Positions 8,344-16,983 of a stretch of DNA of 64,000 nucleotides are shown piece by piece (positions within the stretch are counted from its first letter, which is position 1; each line of letters opens with the position of its first letter). This stretch comes from Microbacterium sp. H83. GTDB taxonomy: Bacteria > Actinomycetota > Actinomycetes > Actinomycetales > Microbacteriaceae. The notes under the pieces were generated by a model. That model saw only the letters and a program-made list of their open reading frames with translations. It was not told where the DNA came from and searched no databases. The stretch is taken from assembly GCF_001650405.1 (NCBI RefSeq), contig NZ_LWCU01000001.1:152311-216310 (forward strand), given 5' to 3'. The translations under genes and the position numbers were made by a program.

Positions 8344-8356
8344 TCCCCGCGGATCA
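8341..8356. terminator. Minimal hairpin containing both convergent stop codons
   Basis: TGATCC-CCGC-GGATCA: the stem starts with the TGA of the TetR-type gene and, on the other strand, with the TGA of the convergent membrane protein gene. The six-base stem is short, so terminator activity is uncertain. Confidence 0.35.
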
Positions 8357-8689
8357 GCGCCCGACCACGAGGATGAGGATGCCGATCACGACAGCCGCGG
8401 CGCACAGCGCGAAGCATCCGTAGGCTCCGACCAGCGCGAGCCGCTTCTGCCCCTCGGTCAGGGGGCTCTTCTTGGCGGCCTTCGCCGCCTGCTTCGTCGC
8501 CCGCTTGAGCTCCTTCTCGGAGATCACCGTGATCGCGTCGGTGAACTCCGCCGGGCTCACCACGGGGGCATGCCCGCTGCGGACCAGCAGCCTGAGTCCG
8601 AGGGCGTAGAACGACACGACGGCGCAGGCGCCGACCAGCGCCGCGGCGAAGACGAGGAGGAACGCAGCCCAGTCGATCTCGACGTTCAC
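8354..8689 (-). CDS. Small two-helix membrane protein linked to Pit transporter
   Basis: A 111-residue protein with one hydrophobic helix at about residues 10-32 and a second at about 84-108. They are joined by a charged loop containing KELKRATKQAAKAAKK. It starts with GTG inside the last codon and stop of pit (four-base GTGA overlap), so the two are translationally coupled. The coupling suggests an accessory role in phosphate transport or assembly of the transporter; no characterised family is recognised. It probably faces the cytoplasm with its basic loop. Confidence 0.85.
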   Translation of the reverse strand: MNVEIDWAAFLLVFAAALVGACAVVSFYALGLRLLVRSGHAPVVSPAEFTDAITVISEKELKRATKQAAKAAKKSPLTEGQKRLALVGAYGCFALCAAAVVIGILILVVGR

Positions 8690-10041
8690 TTCGATCCCTC
8701 ACCGTCTGTCGCGGGTGCATCCCCGCCCGGGGCCGCATCGGCTCCGGGCGGTCTCTCTGCGATCGCGGTGTCCGCGCCCGCAGCGGTCTTCGTCTTCGCC
8801 CTGGCCTTCTGGCGTGCGTCCGCCCGCGCCTTGGCCTCGGCCTTCGCCTGCGCCGCCCGCTGCTGCCGCTTCGTGGGCGGCGGGGTCTCCTGCAGCTCGA
8901 CGGCGAGCCCCGACTCGGCGACGTCGCTCATGGCGTTGGCGTGGGTCACCGCATCTCGACGGGAGCGCAGGAAGAGACCGACGATGACGACGAGAGCGAG
9001 TACCGCGTCGATCGCGATGCCCCAGTTGCCGAGCCACGTGATCAGCAGCGCCGCGAGCGCACCGACGGCGCCGGCCGCCGGGAGCGTCAGCAGCCAGCCG
9101 ATCGCGATGCGACCGGCCGTCCGCCACCGCACCGTGGACCCACGGCGCCCGAGACCCGACCCGATGACCGAGCCGGACGCCACCTGCGTCGTCGACAGCG
9201 CGAAGCCGAAGGCGCTGGAGGCGAGGATCGTCGCGGACGTGGAGCTCTCGGCGGAGAAGCCCTGCGCGGGCTTGACCTCGGTGAGTCCCTTGCCGAGCGT
9301 GCGGATGATGCGCCAGCCGCCGAGATACGTCCCGAGCGCGATGGTCACGGCGCAGGCCACGATCACCCACAGGTACGGATCCGCCTGATCGCTGCTCTGC
9401 CATCCGACGGTGATCAGGGCGAGCGTGATGACGCCCATGGTCTTCTGCGCGTCGTTCGTGCCGTGGGCGAGAGCGACCAGCGAGGACGTGAAGATCTGCC
9501 CCCACCGGAACCCGTCGCGTCCGTCCGGCTTCCCGTCGTAGCGCCGCGTGAGGGAGTACGCGAGCTTGGTGGCCGCGAAGGCGATGATCCCGGCCGTGAG
9601 AGGGGCGATGAGCGCGGGGAGGATGATCTTCGACAGGACCATGCCGAAGTCGATGCCCGCGACGCCGACGCCGACCAGCGTCGCGCCGATCAGGCCGCCG
9701 AACAGCGCATGCGAGGAGCTGGAGGGAAGACCGAGCAGCCAGGTGAGCATGTTCCAGGTGATCGCGCCGATGAGTCCGGCGAAGATCATCGGGAGGAAGA
9801 CGTCCCCCTGGATCGTGTCCTCGCGGATGATCCCGTGCGAGACGGTCTTGGAGACCTCCGTCGAGAGGAAGGCTCCGACGAGGTTCAGCACGGCGGCGAG
9901 AAGGACGGCCGTCCTGGGCTTCAGCGCGCCGGTCGCGATGGGGGTGGCCATCGCGTTCGCCGTGTCGTGGAACCCGTTGGTGAAGTCGAAGAAGAGTGCC
10001 AGCAGGATCACCAGCACGACGATGAGGGCTGCGGTTTCCAC
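8686..10041 (-). CDS. pit: Inorganic phosphate transporter, Pit family
   Basis: A 451-residue low-affinity phosphate:cation symporter. Both copies of the PiT signature are present: GFHDTANAMATPIATGAL near the N-terminus and HGTNDAQKTMGVITLAL in the second half, within about ten membrane helices. The last 70 residues are an Ala/Lys/Arg-rich cytoplasmic tail (AKAEAKARADARQKARAKTK) that is longer than usual for the family. The start is GTG at 10041: the hydrophobic first helix begins directly after it. Much longer open frames upstream on this strand are antisense to oligopeptidase B. A three-unit PHO box at 10104-10136 lies 63 bases upstream, so phosphate control by PhoP is likely. Confidence 0.95.
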   Translation of the reverse strand: METAALIVVLVILLALFFDFTNGFHDTANAMATPIATGALKPRTAVLLAAVLNLVGAFLSTEVSKTVSHGIIREDTIQGDVFLPMIFAGLIGAITWNMLTWLLGLPSSSSHALFGGLIGATLVGVGVAGIDFGMVLSKIILPALIAPLTAGIIAFAATKLAYSLTRRYDGKPDGRDGFRWGQIFTSSLVALAHGTNDAQKTMGVITLALITVGWQSSDQADPYLWVIVACAVTIALGTYLGGWRIIRTLGKGLTEVKPAQGFSAESSTSATILASSAFGFALSTTQVASGSVIGSGLGRRGSTVRWRTAGRIAIGWLLTLPAAGAVGALAALLITWLGNWGIAIDAVLALVVIVGLFLRSRRDAVTHANAMSDVAESGLAVELQETPPPTKRQQRAAQAKAEAKARADARQKARAKTKTAAGADTAIAERPPGADAAPGGDAPATDGEGSK

Positions 10042-10103
10042 CGTTCGCTTTCGGTCGTTGAGGAAGAGGGAGGTGTCGACGTGATCGACGTGATGAACGA
10101 AGA

Positions 10104-10136
10104 GTTCACCGTGGGTTTGACTTCCGTTAACCGGCC
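10104..10136. promoter_or_regulatory. PHO box: three 11-base direct repeat units
   Basis: Three consecutive units, GTTCACCGTGG, GTTTGACTTCC and GTTAACCGGCC (plus strand), have the GTTCACC-N4 form and 11-base period of Streptomyces PhoP direct repeat units. The site lies between the divergent pit and oligopeptidase B genes, 63 bases from the pit start. PhoP is not encoded in the window. Confidence 0.6.
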
Positions 10137-10184
10137 CCGTTGAATCCTCCCACCGCGTCGAGTGCCGGTCAACTCGACCTCGAC

Positions 10185-10190
10185 TAGCGT
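10185..10190 (+). promoter_or_regulatory. Leaderless -10 box (TAGCGT) for ptrB
   Basis: TAGCGT is followed by seven bases and the GTG start at 10198. Confidence 0.55.
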
Positions 10191-10197
10191 GGAATGC

Positions 10198-12297
10198 GTG
10201 ACTGACGCCCCGATCGCAGACCGCCGTTCGACCCTCCGCACCCACCACGGTGACACCTTCGACGATCCGTACGAGTGGCTCCGCGAGAAGGACTCCCCCG
10301 AGGTGATCGCCCACCTGGAGGCCGAGAACGCGCACACGGATGCCGAGCTCGCGCACCTCGCAGAGCTCCGCGAGACCCTGTTCCAGGAGATCAAGGGGCG
10401 TGTGCAGGAGACCGACCTGTCGGTGCCGACGCGTCGCGGAGCCTGGTGGTACTACAGCCGCACGGAGGAGGGCGCGCAGTACGGCATCCACTGCCGCACC
10501 GCCGCGGTCGCGGACGACTGGACTCCCCCTGTCCTGGAGCCGGGCGTCGCCGTCCCCGGGGAGGTCGTGCTGCTCGACGGCAACATCGAGGCCGACGGAC
10601 ACGACTTCTTCTCCCTGGGGGCGTTCGACACGTCGGATGACGGAGCCCTGCTGCTGTGGTCGACCGACTTCGAGGGCGACGAGCTCTACACGGTGCGGGT
10701 TCGCGACCTCCGCACCGGGGAGACGCTGCCCGACGAGATCCCCGACACCGGGAGCGCCTTCTTCACCCCCGACGGCACGGGCATCCTGTACACCACGCGC
10801 GACGACGCCTGGCGACCGGACACGCTCTGGCTGCACCGGGTGGGCACCCCGATGAGCTCCGACGTGCAGCTCTTCCACGAGGCCGACGAGAAGTTCTGGC
10901 TCGGTGCCGGCATCACCCGGAGCCGCCGCTACCTCGTGATCGCCCTGGGCTCGAGCGTCACGAGCGAGGAGCACCTCGTCGACCTGACGGGCGACCTCAC
11001 CGCGACTCCGATGGTCGTCTGGCCGCGGCGGGAGGGCGTCGAGTACTCGCTCGACCACGCGATCGTCGACGGCGAGGACCGCCTGCTCATCCTCCACAAC
11101 GACGAGGCTCTGGACTTCGAGCTCGTGTCCGTCGCGGCATCCGACCCTCAGGGCGAACGGCGCGTCGTGCTCCCCCACGAGCCGGGTCGTCGGCTGCTGG
11201 GGATGGACGCCTTCCGGGACTTCGCGACGATCGAGTACCGGCGCGAGGGCCTCGAGCGCGTCGGGCTGCTGGACTACACGACGGATGCCGTCGACGACAT
11301 CGCCTTCGACGAGCCGCTGTACTCCGCGGGAGTCAGCGGCAACCCCGAGTGGCACTCCCCCTTCCTGCGAGTCGGCTACACCTCGTTCGTGACGCCCGGC
11401 ACGGTGTACGAGCTGGACCTCGCCTCCCGCGAGCTGGTGCTCCGCAAGCAGGTCGCCGTGCTCGGCGGCTACGACCCGCAGGACTACGGCCAGCGCCGTG
11501 CCTGGGCCACCGCATCCGACGGCACGCAGGTGCCCATCTCGCTCGTCTGGAAGCGCTCGTTCGGCGAGCCCGGAACGCAGCCGCGGCCCGTGCACCTCTA
11601 CGGATACGGCTCGTACGAGCACTCGATCGACCCGGGATTCTCGGTGGCACGGCTCTCCGAGCTCGACCGCGGGGTCGTCTTCGCCGTGGCGCACGTGCGC
11701 GGCGGCGGCGAGATGGGACGCCAGTGGTACGAGGACGGCAAGCTCCTGCAGAAGCGCAACACGTTCACCGACTTCGTGGCCTGCGGTCGACACCTGGTCG
11801 ACGGCGGCGTCACCACCCCCGAGCTGCTCGTGGCCGAGGGCGGCAGCGCCGGCGGACTGCTCATGGGGGCGGTCGCGAACCTCGCGCCCGAGCTGTTCGC
11901 CGGCATCCTCGCCGCCGTGCCGTTCGTCGACGCGCTGACCACCATCCTCGACCCGTCGCTCCCCCTCACCGTGATCGAGTGGGACGAATGGGGCGATCCC
12001 CTGCACGGCGCAGACGTCTACGAGTACATGAAGTCGTACTCGCCGTACGAGAACATCCGCGACGGCGTCGCGTATCCGCGCATCCTCGCCGTGACCTCGC
12101 TCAACGACACGCGGGTGCTGTACGTGGAGCCGGCGAAGTGGGTCGCGGCCCTGCGCGTCGCCGGGGCATCGGACGTCCTGCTCAAGTGCGAGATGGTCGC
12201 GGGCCACGGTGGCGTCAGCGGGCGCTACAACTCCTGGAAGGAGCGCGCCTTCGAGCTGGCCTGGCTCCTCGACACGGTCGGACTCGCCGGCGACTGA
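10198..12297 (+). CDS. ptrB: S9A prolyl oligopeptidase family, oligopeptidase B
   Basis: A 699-residue serine peptidase that cleaves short peptides, in this subfamily after basic residues. An N-terminal seven-bladed propeller (about residues 70-400) gates a C-terminal alpha/beta-hydrolase domain. The catalytic triad is visible: Ser550 in GGSAGG, Asp637 in SLNDTRV and His670 in AGHGG. RGGGEMGRQWYEDGK and VIEWDEWGDP are typical of oligopeptidase B, whose acidic residues bind Arg/Lys side chains. No signal peptide is present. The GTG start at 10198 is preferred to an ATG at 10162 because homology begins at TDAPIADRRSTLR and a TAGCGT promoter box lies seven bases upstream. Confidence 0.95.
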   Translation: MTDAPIADRRSTLRTHHGDTFDDPYEWLREKDSPEVIAHLEAENAHTDAELAHLAELRETLFQEIKGRVQETDLSVPTRRGAWWYYSRTEEGAQYGIHCRTAAVADDWTPPVLEPGVAVPGEVVLLDGNIEADGHDFFSLGAFDTSDDGALLLWSTDFEGDELYTVRVRDLRTGETLPDEIPDTGSAFFTPDGTGILYTTRDDAWRPDTLWLHRVGTPMSSDVQLFHEADEKFWLGAGITRSRRYLVIALGSSVTSEEHLVDLTGDLTATPMVVWPRREGVEYSLDHAIVDGEDRLLILHNDEALDFELVSVAASDPQGERRVVLPHEPGRRLLGMDAFRDFATIEYRREGLERVGLLDYTTDAVDDIAFDEPLYSAGVSGNPEWHSPFLRVGYTSFVTPGTVYELDLASRELVLRKQVAVLGGYDPQDYGQRRAWATASDGTQVPISLVWKRSFGEPGTQPRPVHLYGYGSYEHSIDPGFSVARLSELDRGVVFAVAHVRGGGEMGRQWYEDGKLLQKRNTFTDFVACGRHLVDGGVTTPELLVAEGGSAGGLLMGAVANLAPELFAGILAAVPFVDALTTILDPSLPLTVIEWDEWGDPLHGADVYEYMKSYSPYENIRDGVAYPRILAVTSLNDTRVLYVEPAKWVAALRVAGASDVLLKCEMVAGHGGVSGRYNSWKERAFELAWLLDTVGLAGD

Positions 12298-12368
12298 GAA
12301 CAGGCGACGGCGCCGGGACAGGCCGTGGTGCGACGCGCCCGCCTGTTCCGGCGCACCTGCCTGTTCTC
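12296..12368. terminator. Nested hairpin after ptrB carrying a GAGAACAGGC motif
   Basis: GAGAACAGGC (12296-12305, overlapping the ptrB stop) pairs with GCCTGTTCTC (12359-12368). Inside it GCGCCGGGACAGGC (12310-12323) pairs with GCCTGTTCCGGCGC (12341-12354) with one wobble. The same GAGAACAGGC core recurs in the hairpin at 13325-13365. The remainder of the gap to 12471 holds nothing recognisable apart from a weak CATCCT box six bases before the next start. Confidence 0.5.
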
Positions 12369-12471
12369 ACGCGGCGCCACGCCTCCTCCACACCTGCGGC
12401 CTCACCATGGGCTGTCCCCGATGCGGGCTTCATGGGACGACGGCCAGGCGGCCGTCCTGCATCCTTGCCGG

Positions 12472-13310
12472 ATGAGAGAACCCCTCCCGCTATGGCTCGC
12501 GCGACACGGTCAAGTCGCCCATACCTCCGTGCTGCGCGCCGCGGGGTACACCGACCGCCAGATCCGGACCGCGGTCGAGCGGGGAGAGGTCAGACGCATA
12601 CGTCGATCGTGGCTGCTCGGCCCCGGCTGCTCCGCCGCACAGGAGGCGGCCGCTCGGTCGGTGGGCGGGTGACGTGCGTCAGCGCGGCGCGTGAGCTCGG
12701 TCTGTGGACACCGCCGTCCGATACGGTGCCGGTGCATGTCGCCGTGCCCCACTCGGCATCCCGGCTGCCGTCGGCAGTGCGCGCCCATCGCGCTGTCGGC
12801 CCCGTGCCCGTGGCCGCTCGGGCGAGCGTCGAGCCGCTGCTGAACGTCCTGTTCCACACGGCGCGCTGCCTCGAGCCGATCGACGCCCTGGCGGTCTGGG
12901 AGTCAGCCATCCGAACGGGCAGGACCGAGCCTGCGCACCTGAAGCGCGTCCGGTGGCGCAGTAGACGGGCCCACCGCCTGGCGGCGCTCGCCGGCCATCT
13001 CTCCGATTCGGGGCTCGAGACGCGGTTCGTCGAGCTGATGCGTCGAGTCGGAGTCCATGTCGAGCAGCAGGTCTGGATCGACGGCAGACCGGTGGACGGG
13101 CTGATCGGAGCTCGTCTCGTCGTGCAGTCAGACGGATGGGCTCACCATCAGGGCCGCGACCGCCGCCGCGACATCGCCGCCGACGCCCGTCTGGCACTTC
13201 TCGGATACACCGTGCTGCGCTTCGACTACCAGCAGCTCATGTTCGACCCCGACCTGGTGACGCGGACCGTCCTGACCGCCATGGCGCAGGGGCTGCGCCT
13301 CGCGCGGTGA
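12472..13310 (+). pseudogene. AbiEi-antitoxin-like / DUF559 nuclease-fold protein, frameshifted
   Basis: Two reading frames together encode one recognisable protein. Frame 1 runs from ATG 12472 to TGA 12670-12672 and gives an AbiEi-type N-terminal winged-helix domain (VAHTSVLRAAGYTDRQIRTA). The second frame carries GGRVTCVSAARELGLWTP and continues to 13310 with a DUF559-like domain of the Vsr/restriction-endonuclease fold: VDGLIGARLVVQSDGWAHH, then LALLGYTVLRFDYQQL. In intact relatives the GGR(V/L)TCVSA segment follows directly on the first domain. Both frames read RSVGG around 12652-12669, so a one-base change (or a programmed slip) in the repetitive CGGTCGGTGGGCGGG explains the break. The nuclease motif residue usually Glu in (I)EVDG is Gln here (VQSDG). 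Function unknown; the N-terminal domain resembles type IV antitoxins. Confidence 0.75.
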
Positions 13311-13324
13311 GCGCAGGCGATCAT

Positions 13325-13365
13325 GCGAGAACAGGCAGATCGTCCGGCGATCTGCCTGTTCTCGC
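13325..13365. terminator. Convergent terminator, DUF559 gene / pfkA
   Basis: A perfect 18-bp stem (GCGAGAACAGGCAGATCG at 13325-13342, complement at 13348-13365) with a five-base loop. It serves both converging genes and shares GAGAACAGGC with the hairpin at 12296. Confidence 0.75.
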
Positions 13366-13384
13366 GAGAGCGCCTGTCGCCGGC

Positions 13385-14413
13385 TCAGCCGAACAGCGCC
13401 GCGGCCTCGTCGTAGCGACTGCGCGGGACGGTGTTGAGCTCGCCGAGCGCCTCTGCGAACGGCACCCGGACGATGTCCGTGCCCTGCATGGCGACCATCT
13501 GCCCCCACGCGCCGTCGACGATCGCGTCAGCCGCGTGCAGCCCGAGCCGGGTCGCGAGCACCCGGTCGAACGCCGACGGCGACCCGCCGCGCTGGATGTG
13601 TCCGAGGATGGTCGCGCGCGTCTCGATGCCGGTGATCCGCTCGATCGCCGGGGCGAGCTGGTCGCCGATGCCGCCGAGACGAGGCCGGTTGAAGGCGTCG
13701 AGGCCCTTGTCGCTGTACGCCTCGTCCATGCCCTGGAGCTTGAAGCCCTCGGACACGACGACGAGCGGGGCACGTCCGCGGTCGTGGGCGCTGGTGACGA
13801 GCGCGGTGATCTCCTCGAGAGTCTGGGGCACCTCGGGGATGAGGATGGCGTGCGCGCCCGCGGCCATGCCGGCGTGCAGCGCGATCCAGCCGACGTGACG
13901 GCCCATGACCTCGGCGACCATGCAGCGCTGGTGCGAGTCGCCGGTCGTGCGCAGACGATCCATCGCATCCGTGGCGATGTTCACGGCCGTGTCGAACCCG
14001 AAGGAGTAGTCGGTGGCGCGGAGATCGTTGTCGATGGTCTTCGGCACGCCGATGACGTTGATGCCGTCTTTCGCGAGACGGTCGGCCGCGGCGAGGGTGC
14101 CCTCGCCGCCGATCGCGATGATGCCGTCGATCTTGTGCCCGTAGAGCGTCTTGGCGATGTTCTCGGCGCCGCCGCGCTCCCCCTCGTAGGGGTTCGTGCG
14201 GCTCGTGCCGAGGATCGTCCCGCCGACCTTGGAGAGGCCCTTGACCTCGTGCCGGGTGAGCGGGAAGAAGTCGCCGTCGACCACGCCGCGCCACCCGTCG
14301 CGGATGCCGACGAACTCGAGGTCGTACGTGGTGGTGCCCTTGAGCACGATTCCGCGGATGACCGCGTTGAGTCCGGGGCAGTCGCCGCCGCTCGTCAGGA
14401 TGCCGATCTTCAT
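13385..14413 (-). CDS. pfkA: 6-phosphofructokinase
   Basis: A 342-residue group III actinobacterial PfkA that phosphorylates fructose 6-phosphate in glycolysis. GILTSGGDCPGLNAVIRG opens the protein; IGGEGTLAAADRL forms the nucleotide site and VPKTIDNDL the catalytic loop with the general-base Asp. The Gly in GGEGT points to ATP as phosphoryl donor, while the Lys in PKTIDND is the residue usually seen in PPi-dependent enzymes; this Gly/Lys combination is known in ATP-dependent Streptomyces enzymes. MGRHVGWIALHAG and NPYEG are also conserved. The start has GAGGCAAGC directly upstream. Terminates at the shared hairpin 13325-13365. Confidence 0.95.
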   Translation of the reverse strand: MKIGILTSGGDCPGLNAVIRGIVLKGTTTYDLEFVGIRDGWRGVVDGDFFPLTRHEVKGLSKVGGTILGTSRTNPYEGERGGAENIAKTLYGHKIDGIIAIGGEGTLAAADRLAKDGINVIGVPKTIDNDLRATDYSFGFDTAVNIATDAMDRLRTTGDSHQRCMVAEVMGRHVGWIALHAGMAAGAHAILIPEVPQTLEEITALVTSAHDRGRAPLVVVSEGFKLQGMDEAYSDKGLDAFNRPRLGGIGDQLAPAIERITGIETRATILGHIQRGGSPSAFDRVLATRLGLHAADAIVDGAWGQMVAMQGTDIVRVPFAEALGELNTVPRSRYDEAAALFG

Positions 14414-14581
14414 GCTTGCCTCAGACGGTTCGGGGAAAAGGGGGAAAGGCGACGGTGCCTGCGATCGACACTAGCGCCCTCGTCCGACCGGGCGCCATTC
14501 GAGGCGGTGAAAAGCGATGATCTTGCGACGCTTCTCCGACGATCTCGAGGATATTCGTCGATCCGCCGCCGACAACGGAAA

Positions 14582-14615
14582 ATCCGCGTCAAGAACGGCG
14601 GTTCTTAACGCGGAT
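14582..14615 (-). terminator. Rho-independent terminator of SNF2 helicase gene
   Basis: ATCCGCGTcAAGAAC (14582-14596) pairs with GTTCTTaACGCGGAT (14601-14615) around a GGCG loop; the single mismatch is a G-U pair in minus-strand RNA. The stem is followed on the minus strand by a TTTT run, 14 bases downstream of the stop codon. The rest of the gap to 14413 holds only the pfkA leader. Confidence 0.8.
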
Positions 14616-14628
14616 CTCCGGCCGGATT

Positions 14629-16773
14629 TCAGGCTCCGCCGAGCGCCTCCCGCAGCAGGTGCATGAGAGCGCCGAGCTGCACCGGCTCCGCGGCGGCCTC
14701 GTCGAGCGCCTCCCCGTCGAGGGCACGGGCGGCGAGCCCCTGCTTCTGATCGATCAGCTCTGCGATCTTGGCGTCGACCGTGTGCGCGGCGATGATCCTC
14801 CACGCCGTGACCGGCTCGTCCTGACCGATGCGGTGCACGCGATCGATCGCCTGCGTCTGCTCGGCGGCGGTCCACGACAGCTCCGCCAGGACGACGTTCG
14901 ACGCGGCCTGGAGGTTCAGTCCGACGCCTGCGGCGGTCAGCGAGCAGACCGCGATGCCCACTTCGGGATCGCCGTTGAAGTCGTCGATCGCCTGCTGGCG
15001 GGTCGTCGTCGTCTGGTCGCCGCGGATCGACACCGAGCGGATGCCGGCCGACGCGAAGTGCGCCTCCGCCTGGTCCATCACGTCGATGTGCTTGGCGAAG
15101 AACACGACCTTGCCCACCGAGCGCTGCAGCTGCGCTGCGTAGTCGGCCGCGAGCTGCGCCTTCGCCTGGCCGATGCGGCGCACCATCGTGAAGACGTTGT
15201 CGCCGCCGGTGCCAGCGGCCTTCGACTCCTCGAGCTCGTTCTGCGCGACGAGGCGAACGATGTCGTCGTCGATCTCGCCGGGTGCGAGCCCGCGGTCTCC
15301 GCGAGCCTCGATGATGCGGCGGTAGCGGGCCGCGAGCCGCTCGCCCAGCTCCCTCTCGGCCTGACGGATCCCGCGGCCGAACTCGTCGTCCAGCTGCACG
15401 GGCAGGTCGGCGATGAGCTTGTCCGGCAGGTCCGCCGCGACATCCTTCTTCTTGCGACGGACGATGCCCATCGAGATGACGGCGTCGCGGGCCTCCGGGT
15501 AGAACGCCTTGTCCGCCGGGGTGAAGCCGGTCGCGTCGAGCTTCTCCATCAGCTCGGGTCCCGGCTTCTCACCGGTCGTCCAGCCGAGGAAGCGCCAGAT
15601 CGCGTCGAAGTCCTCGACGTCGTTGATCAGCGGCGTGCCGGTGAGGGCGAGCAGCAGAGGGTCGCCTCCCGGAGTGCGCTCGCGCACACGGGACGCGAGC
15701 GACAACACGTTCTGCGACCGCTGCGAGCTGAGGTTCTTGATGAAGTGCGCCTCGTCGACGACCATGCCGCGCAGGCCGATCGACGCGAGCCACGACATGT
15801 GACGGTCGAGGATCTCGTAGTTCACGATGAACACGTCGGCGAACGCATCGATGTCGTCGCCGTCGCCCTGGATCACGGTCGCACGTCGCTGCGGCGTCCA
15901 CCGCTCGACCTCGCGTGCCCAGTTCATCTTTACGACGTTCGGCACGACGACCAGCAGCGGGTACGCGCCGGCGACCGATGCCGCGAGGACGGACTGCGCG
16001 GTCTTGCCGAGACCGGGCTCGTCGGCGAGCAGGAACCGGCGGTGCCCGGAGCGCACCGCCTCGAGGAAGCGCGACTGGTGCACCATGACCTCGAGGCCCT
16101 TGGGCGAGACGTGGTCGAACTCGGGGGCCGGCGGCAGCTCCATGCTCGCCGCCGCTCCCCCGGCGCCCGTCTCGAACGCCTTGTAGAGCGGTCCCATGAG
16201 CTCCCAGCCGTCGAGGCGGCGACGCGGCGTGCTCGTGGAGCGCGGCGTGAGATCGGGGGCGAGGAACGGGTTCGCGAGCTGACGGGCTTCGACCGTGGGC
16301 GGCGTCACCTGGCGCTCGGCGATCGCCGCGGGGACCACCGGGACCTGGATCGGCGCGATGTCGGCGATGATGAGCTCTTCGGGCGCGAGCTCCGCACCCG
16401 ACTCGAGCAGCCAGTCGCGGCGCATGCGCTTCGCCACCGGCGATGTCGCCTGGTCGGCCTCCAGCAGCTGGATCAGCGAGGTGTCCCGCGCCGCGGTCTT
16501 CGCGAGGATGGTCGCGACGCCGTCGAGACGCTTGAGCAGCTCGGCGCGAGCCGCGTCCGCGATGTCGGCATCCGCCTTGACCCTGGCGCGCTCCTCGCGC
16601 ACCAGGAAGGCGATCACCTGGAACTTGACCCGGTTGGTGGGTCCCAGCTTTCCCCGCTGCGATTTCGCCTCGATCTCGCGCACCTTGCGCGCGAGGATCG
16701 GGATGAGGGGTGCCTCGTCGTCGCGACGAGAGGTCTTCTTGCGCCGTGTGGCGGCGGTTGCCGTGGTCGGCAT
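14629..16773 (-). CDS. SNF2-family DEAD/DEAH-box helicase
   Basis: A 714-residue double-stranded-DNA translocase of the SNF2 class, closest in layout to bacterial HARP/SMARCAL1-like proteins. After an Arg/Ala-rich 220-residue N-terminal region come LLADEPGLGKTAQS (Walker A, near residue 254), VVDEAHFIKN (DEAH, near 341), ALTGTPLIND (motif III), then in the second RecA domain FFAKHIDVMDQAE, SLTAAGVGLNLQAAS and QAIDRVHRIGQ (motif VI). No nuclease or zinc domain is visible. It may act in repair or fork remodelling, but this is family knowledge only. The start at 16773 has a strong AGGAGGAG just upstream; the in-frame GTG at 16896 does not. It stands alone between terminators. Confidence 0.9.
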   Translation of the reverse strand: MPTTATAATRRKKTSRRDDEAPLIPILARKVREIEAKSQRGKLGPTNRVKFQVIAFLVREERARVKADADIADAARAELLKRLDGVATILAKTAARDTSLIQLLEADQATSPVAKRMRRDWLLESGAELAPEELIIADIAPIQVPVVPAAIAERQVTPPTVEARQLANPFLAPDLTPRSTSTPRRRLDGWELMGPLYKAFETGAGGAAASMELPPAPEFDHVSPKGLEVMVHQSRFLEAVRSGHRRFLLADEPGLGKTAQSVLAASVAGAYPLLVVVPNVVKMNWAREVERWTPQRRATVIQGDGDDIDAFADVFIVNYEILDRHMSWLASIGLRGMVVDEAHFIKNLSSQRSQNVLSLASRVRERTPGGDPLLLALTGTPLINDVEDFDAIWRFLGWTTGEKPGPELMEKLDATGFTPADKAFYPEARDAVISMGIVRRKKKDVAADLPDKLIADLPVQLDDEFGRGIRQAERELGERLAARYRRIIEARGDRGLAPGEIDDDIVRLVAQNELEESKAAGTGGDNVFTMVRRIGQAKAQLAADYAAQLQRSVGKVVFFAKHIDVMDQAEAHFASAGIRSVSIRGDQTTTTRQQAIDDFNGDPEVGIAVCSLTAAGVGLNLQAASNVVLAELSWTAAEQTQAIDRVHRIGQDEPVTAWRIIAAHTVDAKIAELIDQKQGLAARALDGEALDEAAAEPVQLGALMHLLREALGGA

Positions 16774-16940
16774 GCTCCTCCTGAGCGTGAAGGCCGAAGC
16801 ATCCGCCGGATGCGCTGGCCGTTCTCGATGTCCGCGTGTGGCGTGAGCCAGGACCGTACGAACAGTGGTTCCGGTTTCCGTCGACGCGCGACGCACGCGC
16901 GAGGATCCGACGGGAACCGATGCCCAGTCTATGCCATCCG

Positions 16941-16958
16941 GATCAGCCGGCGCTGATC
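16941..16958 (-). terminator. Candidate terminator of ribF operon
   Basis: GATCAGC-CGGC-GCTGATC, a seven-bp stem 26 bases after the ribF stop codon. The remaining bases up to 16773 show no gene; a TAGACT box near 16929 has no start codon at the expected spacing. Confidence 0.35.
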
Positions 16959-16983
16959 ACGTCACCGAGAGTTGCCGCGCCGT

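Noticed and set aside
10042..12207. Long open frame on the minus strand continuing upstream of pit through oligopeptidase B
   Set aside because: It is antisense to a gene with an intact catalytic triad, has Arg/Val/Glu-rich shadow composition, and the PiT homology begins exactly at GTG 10041.
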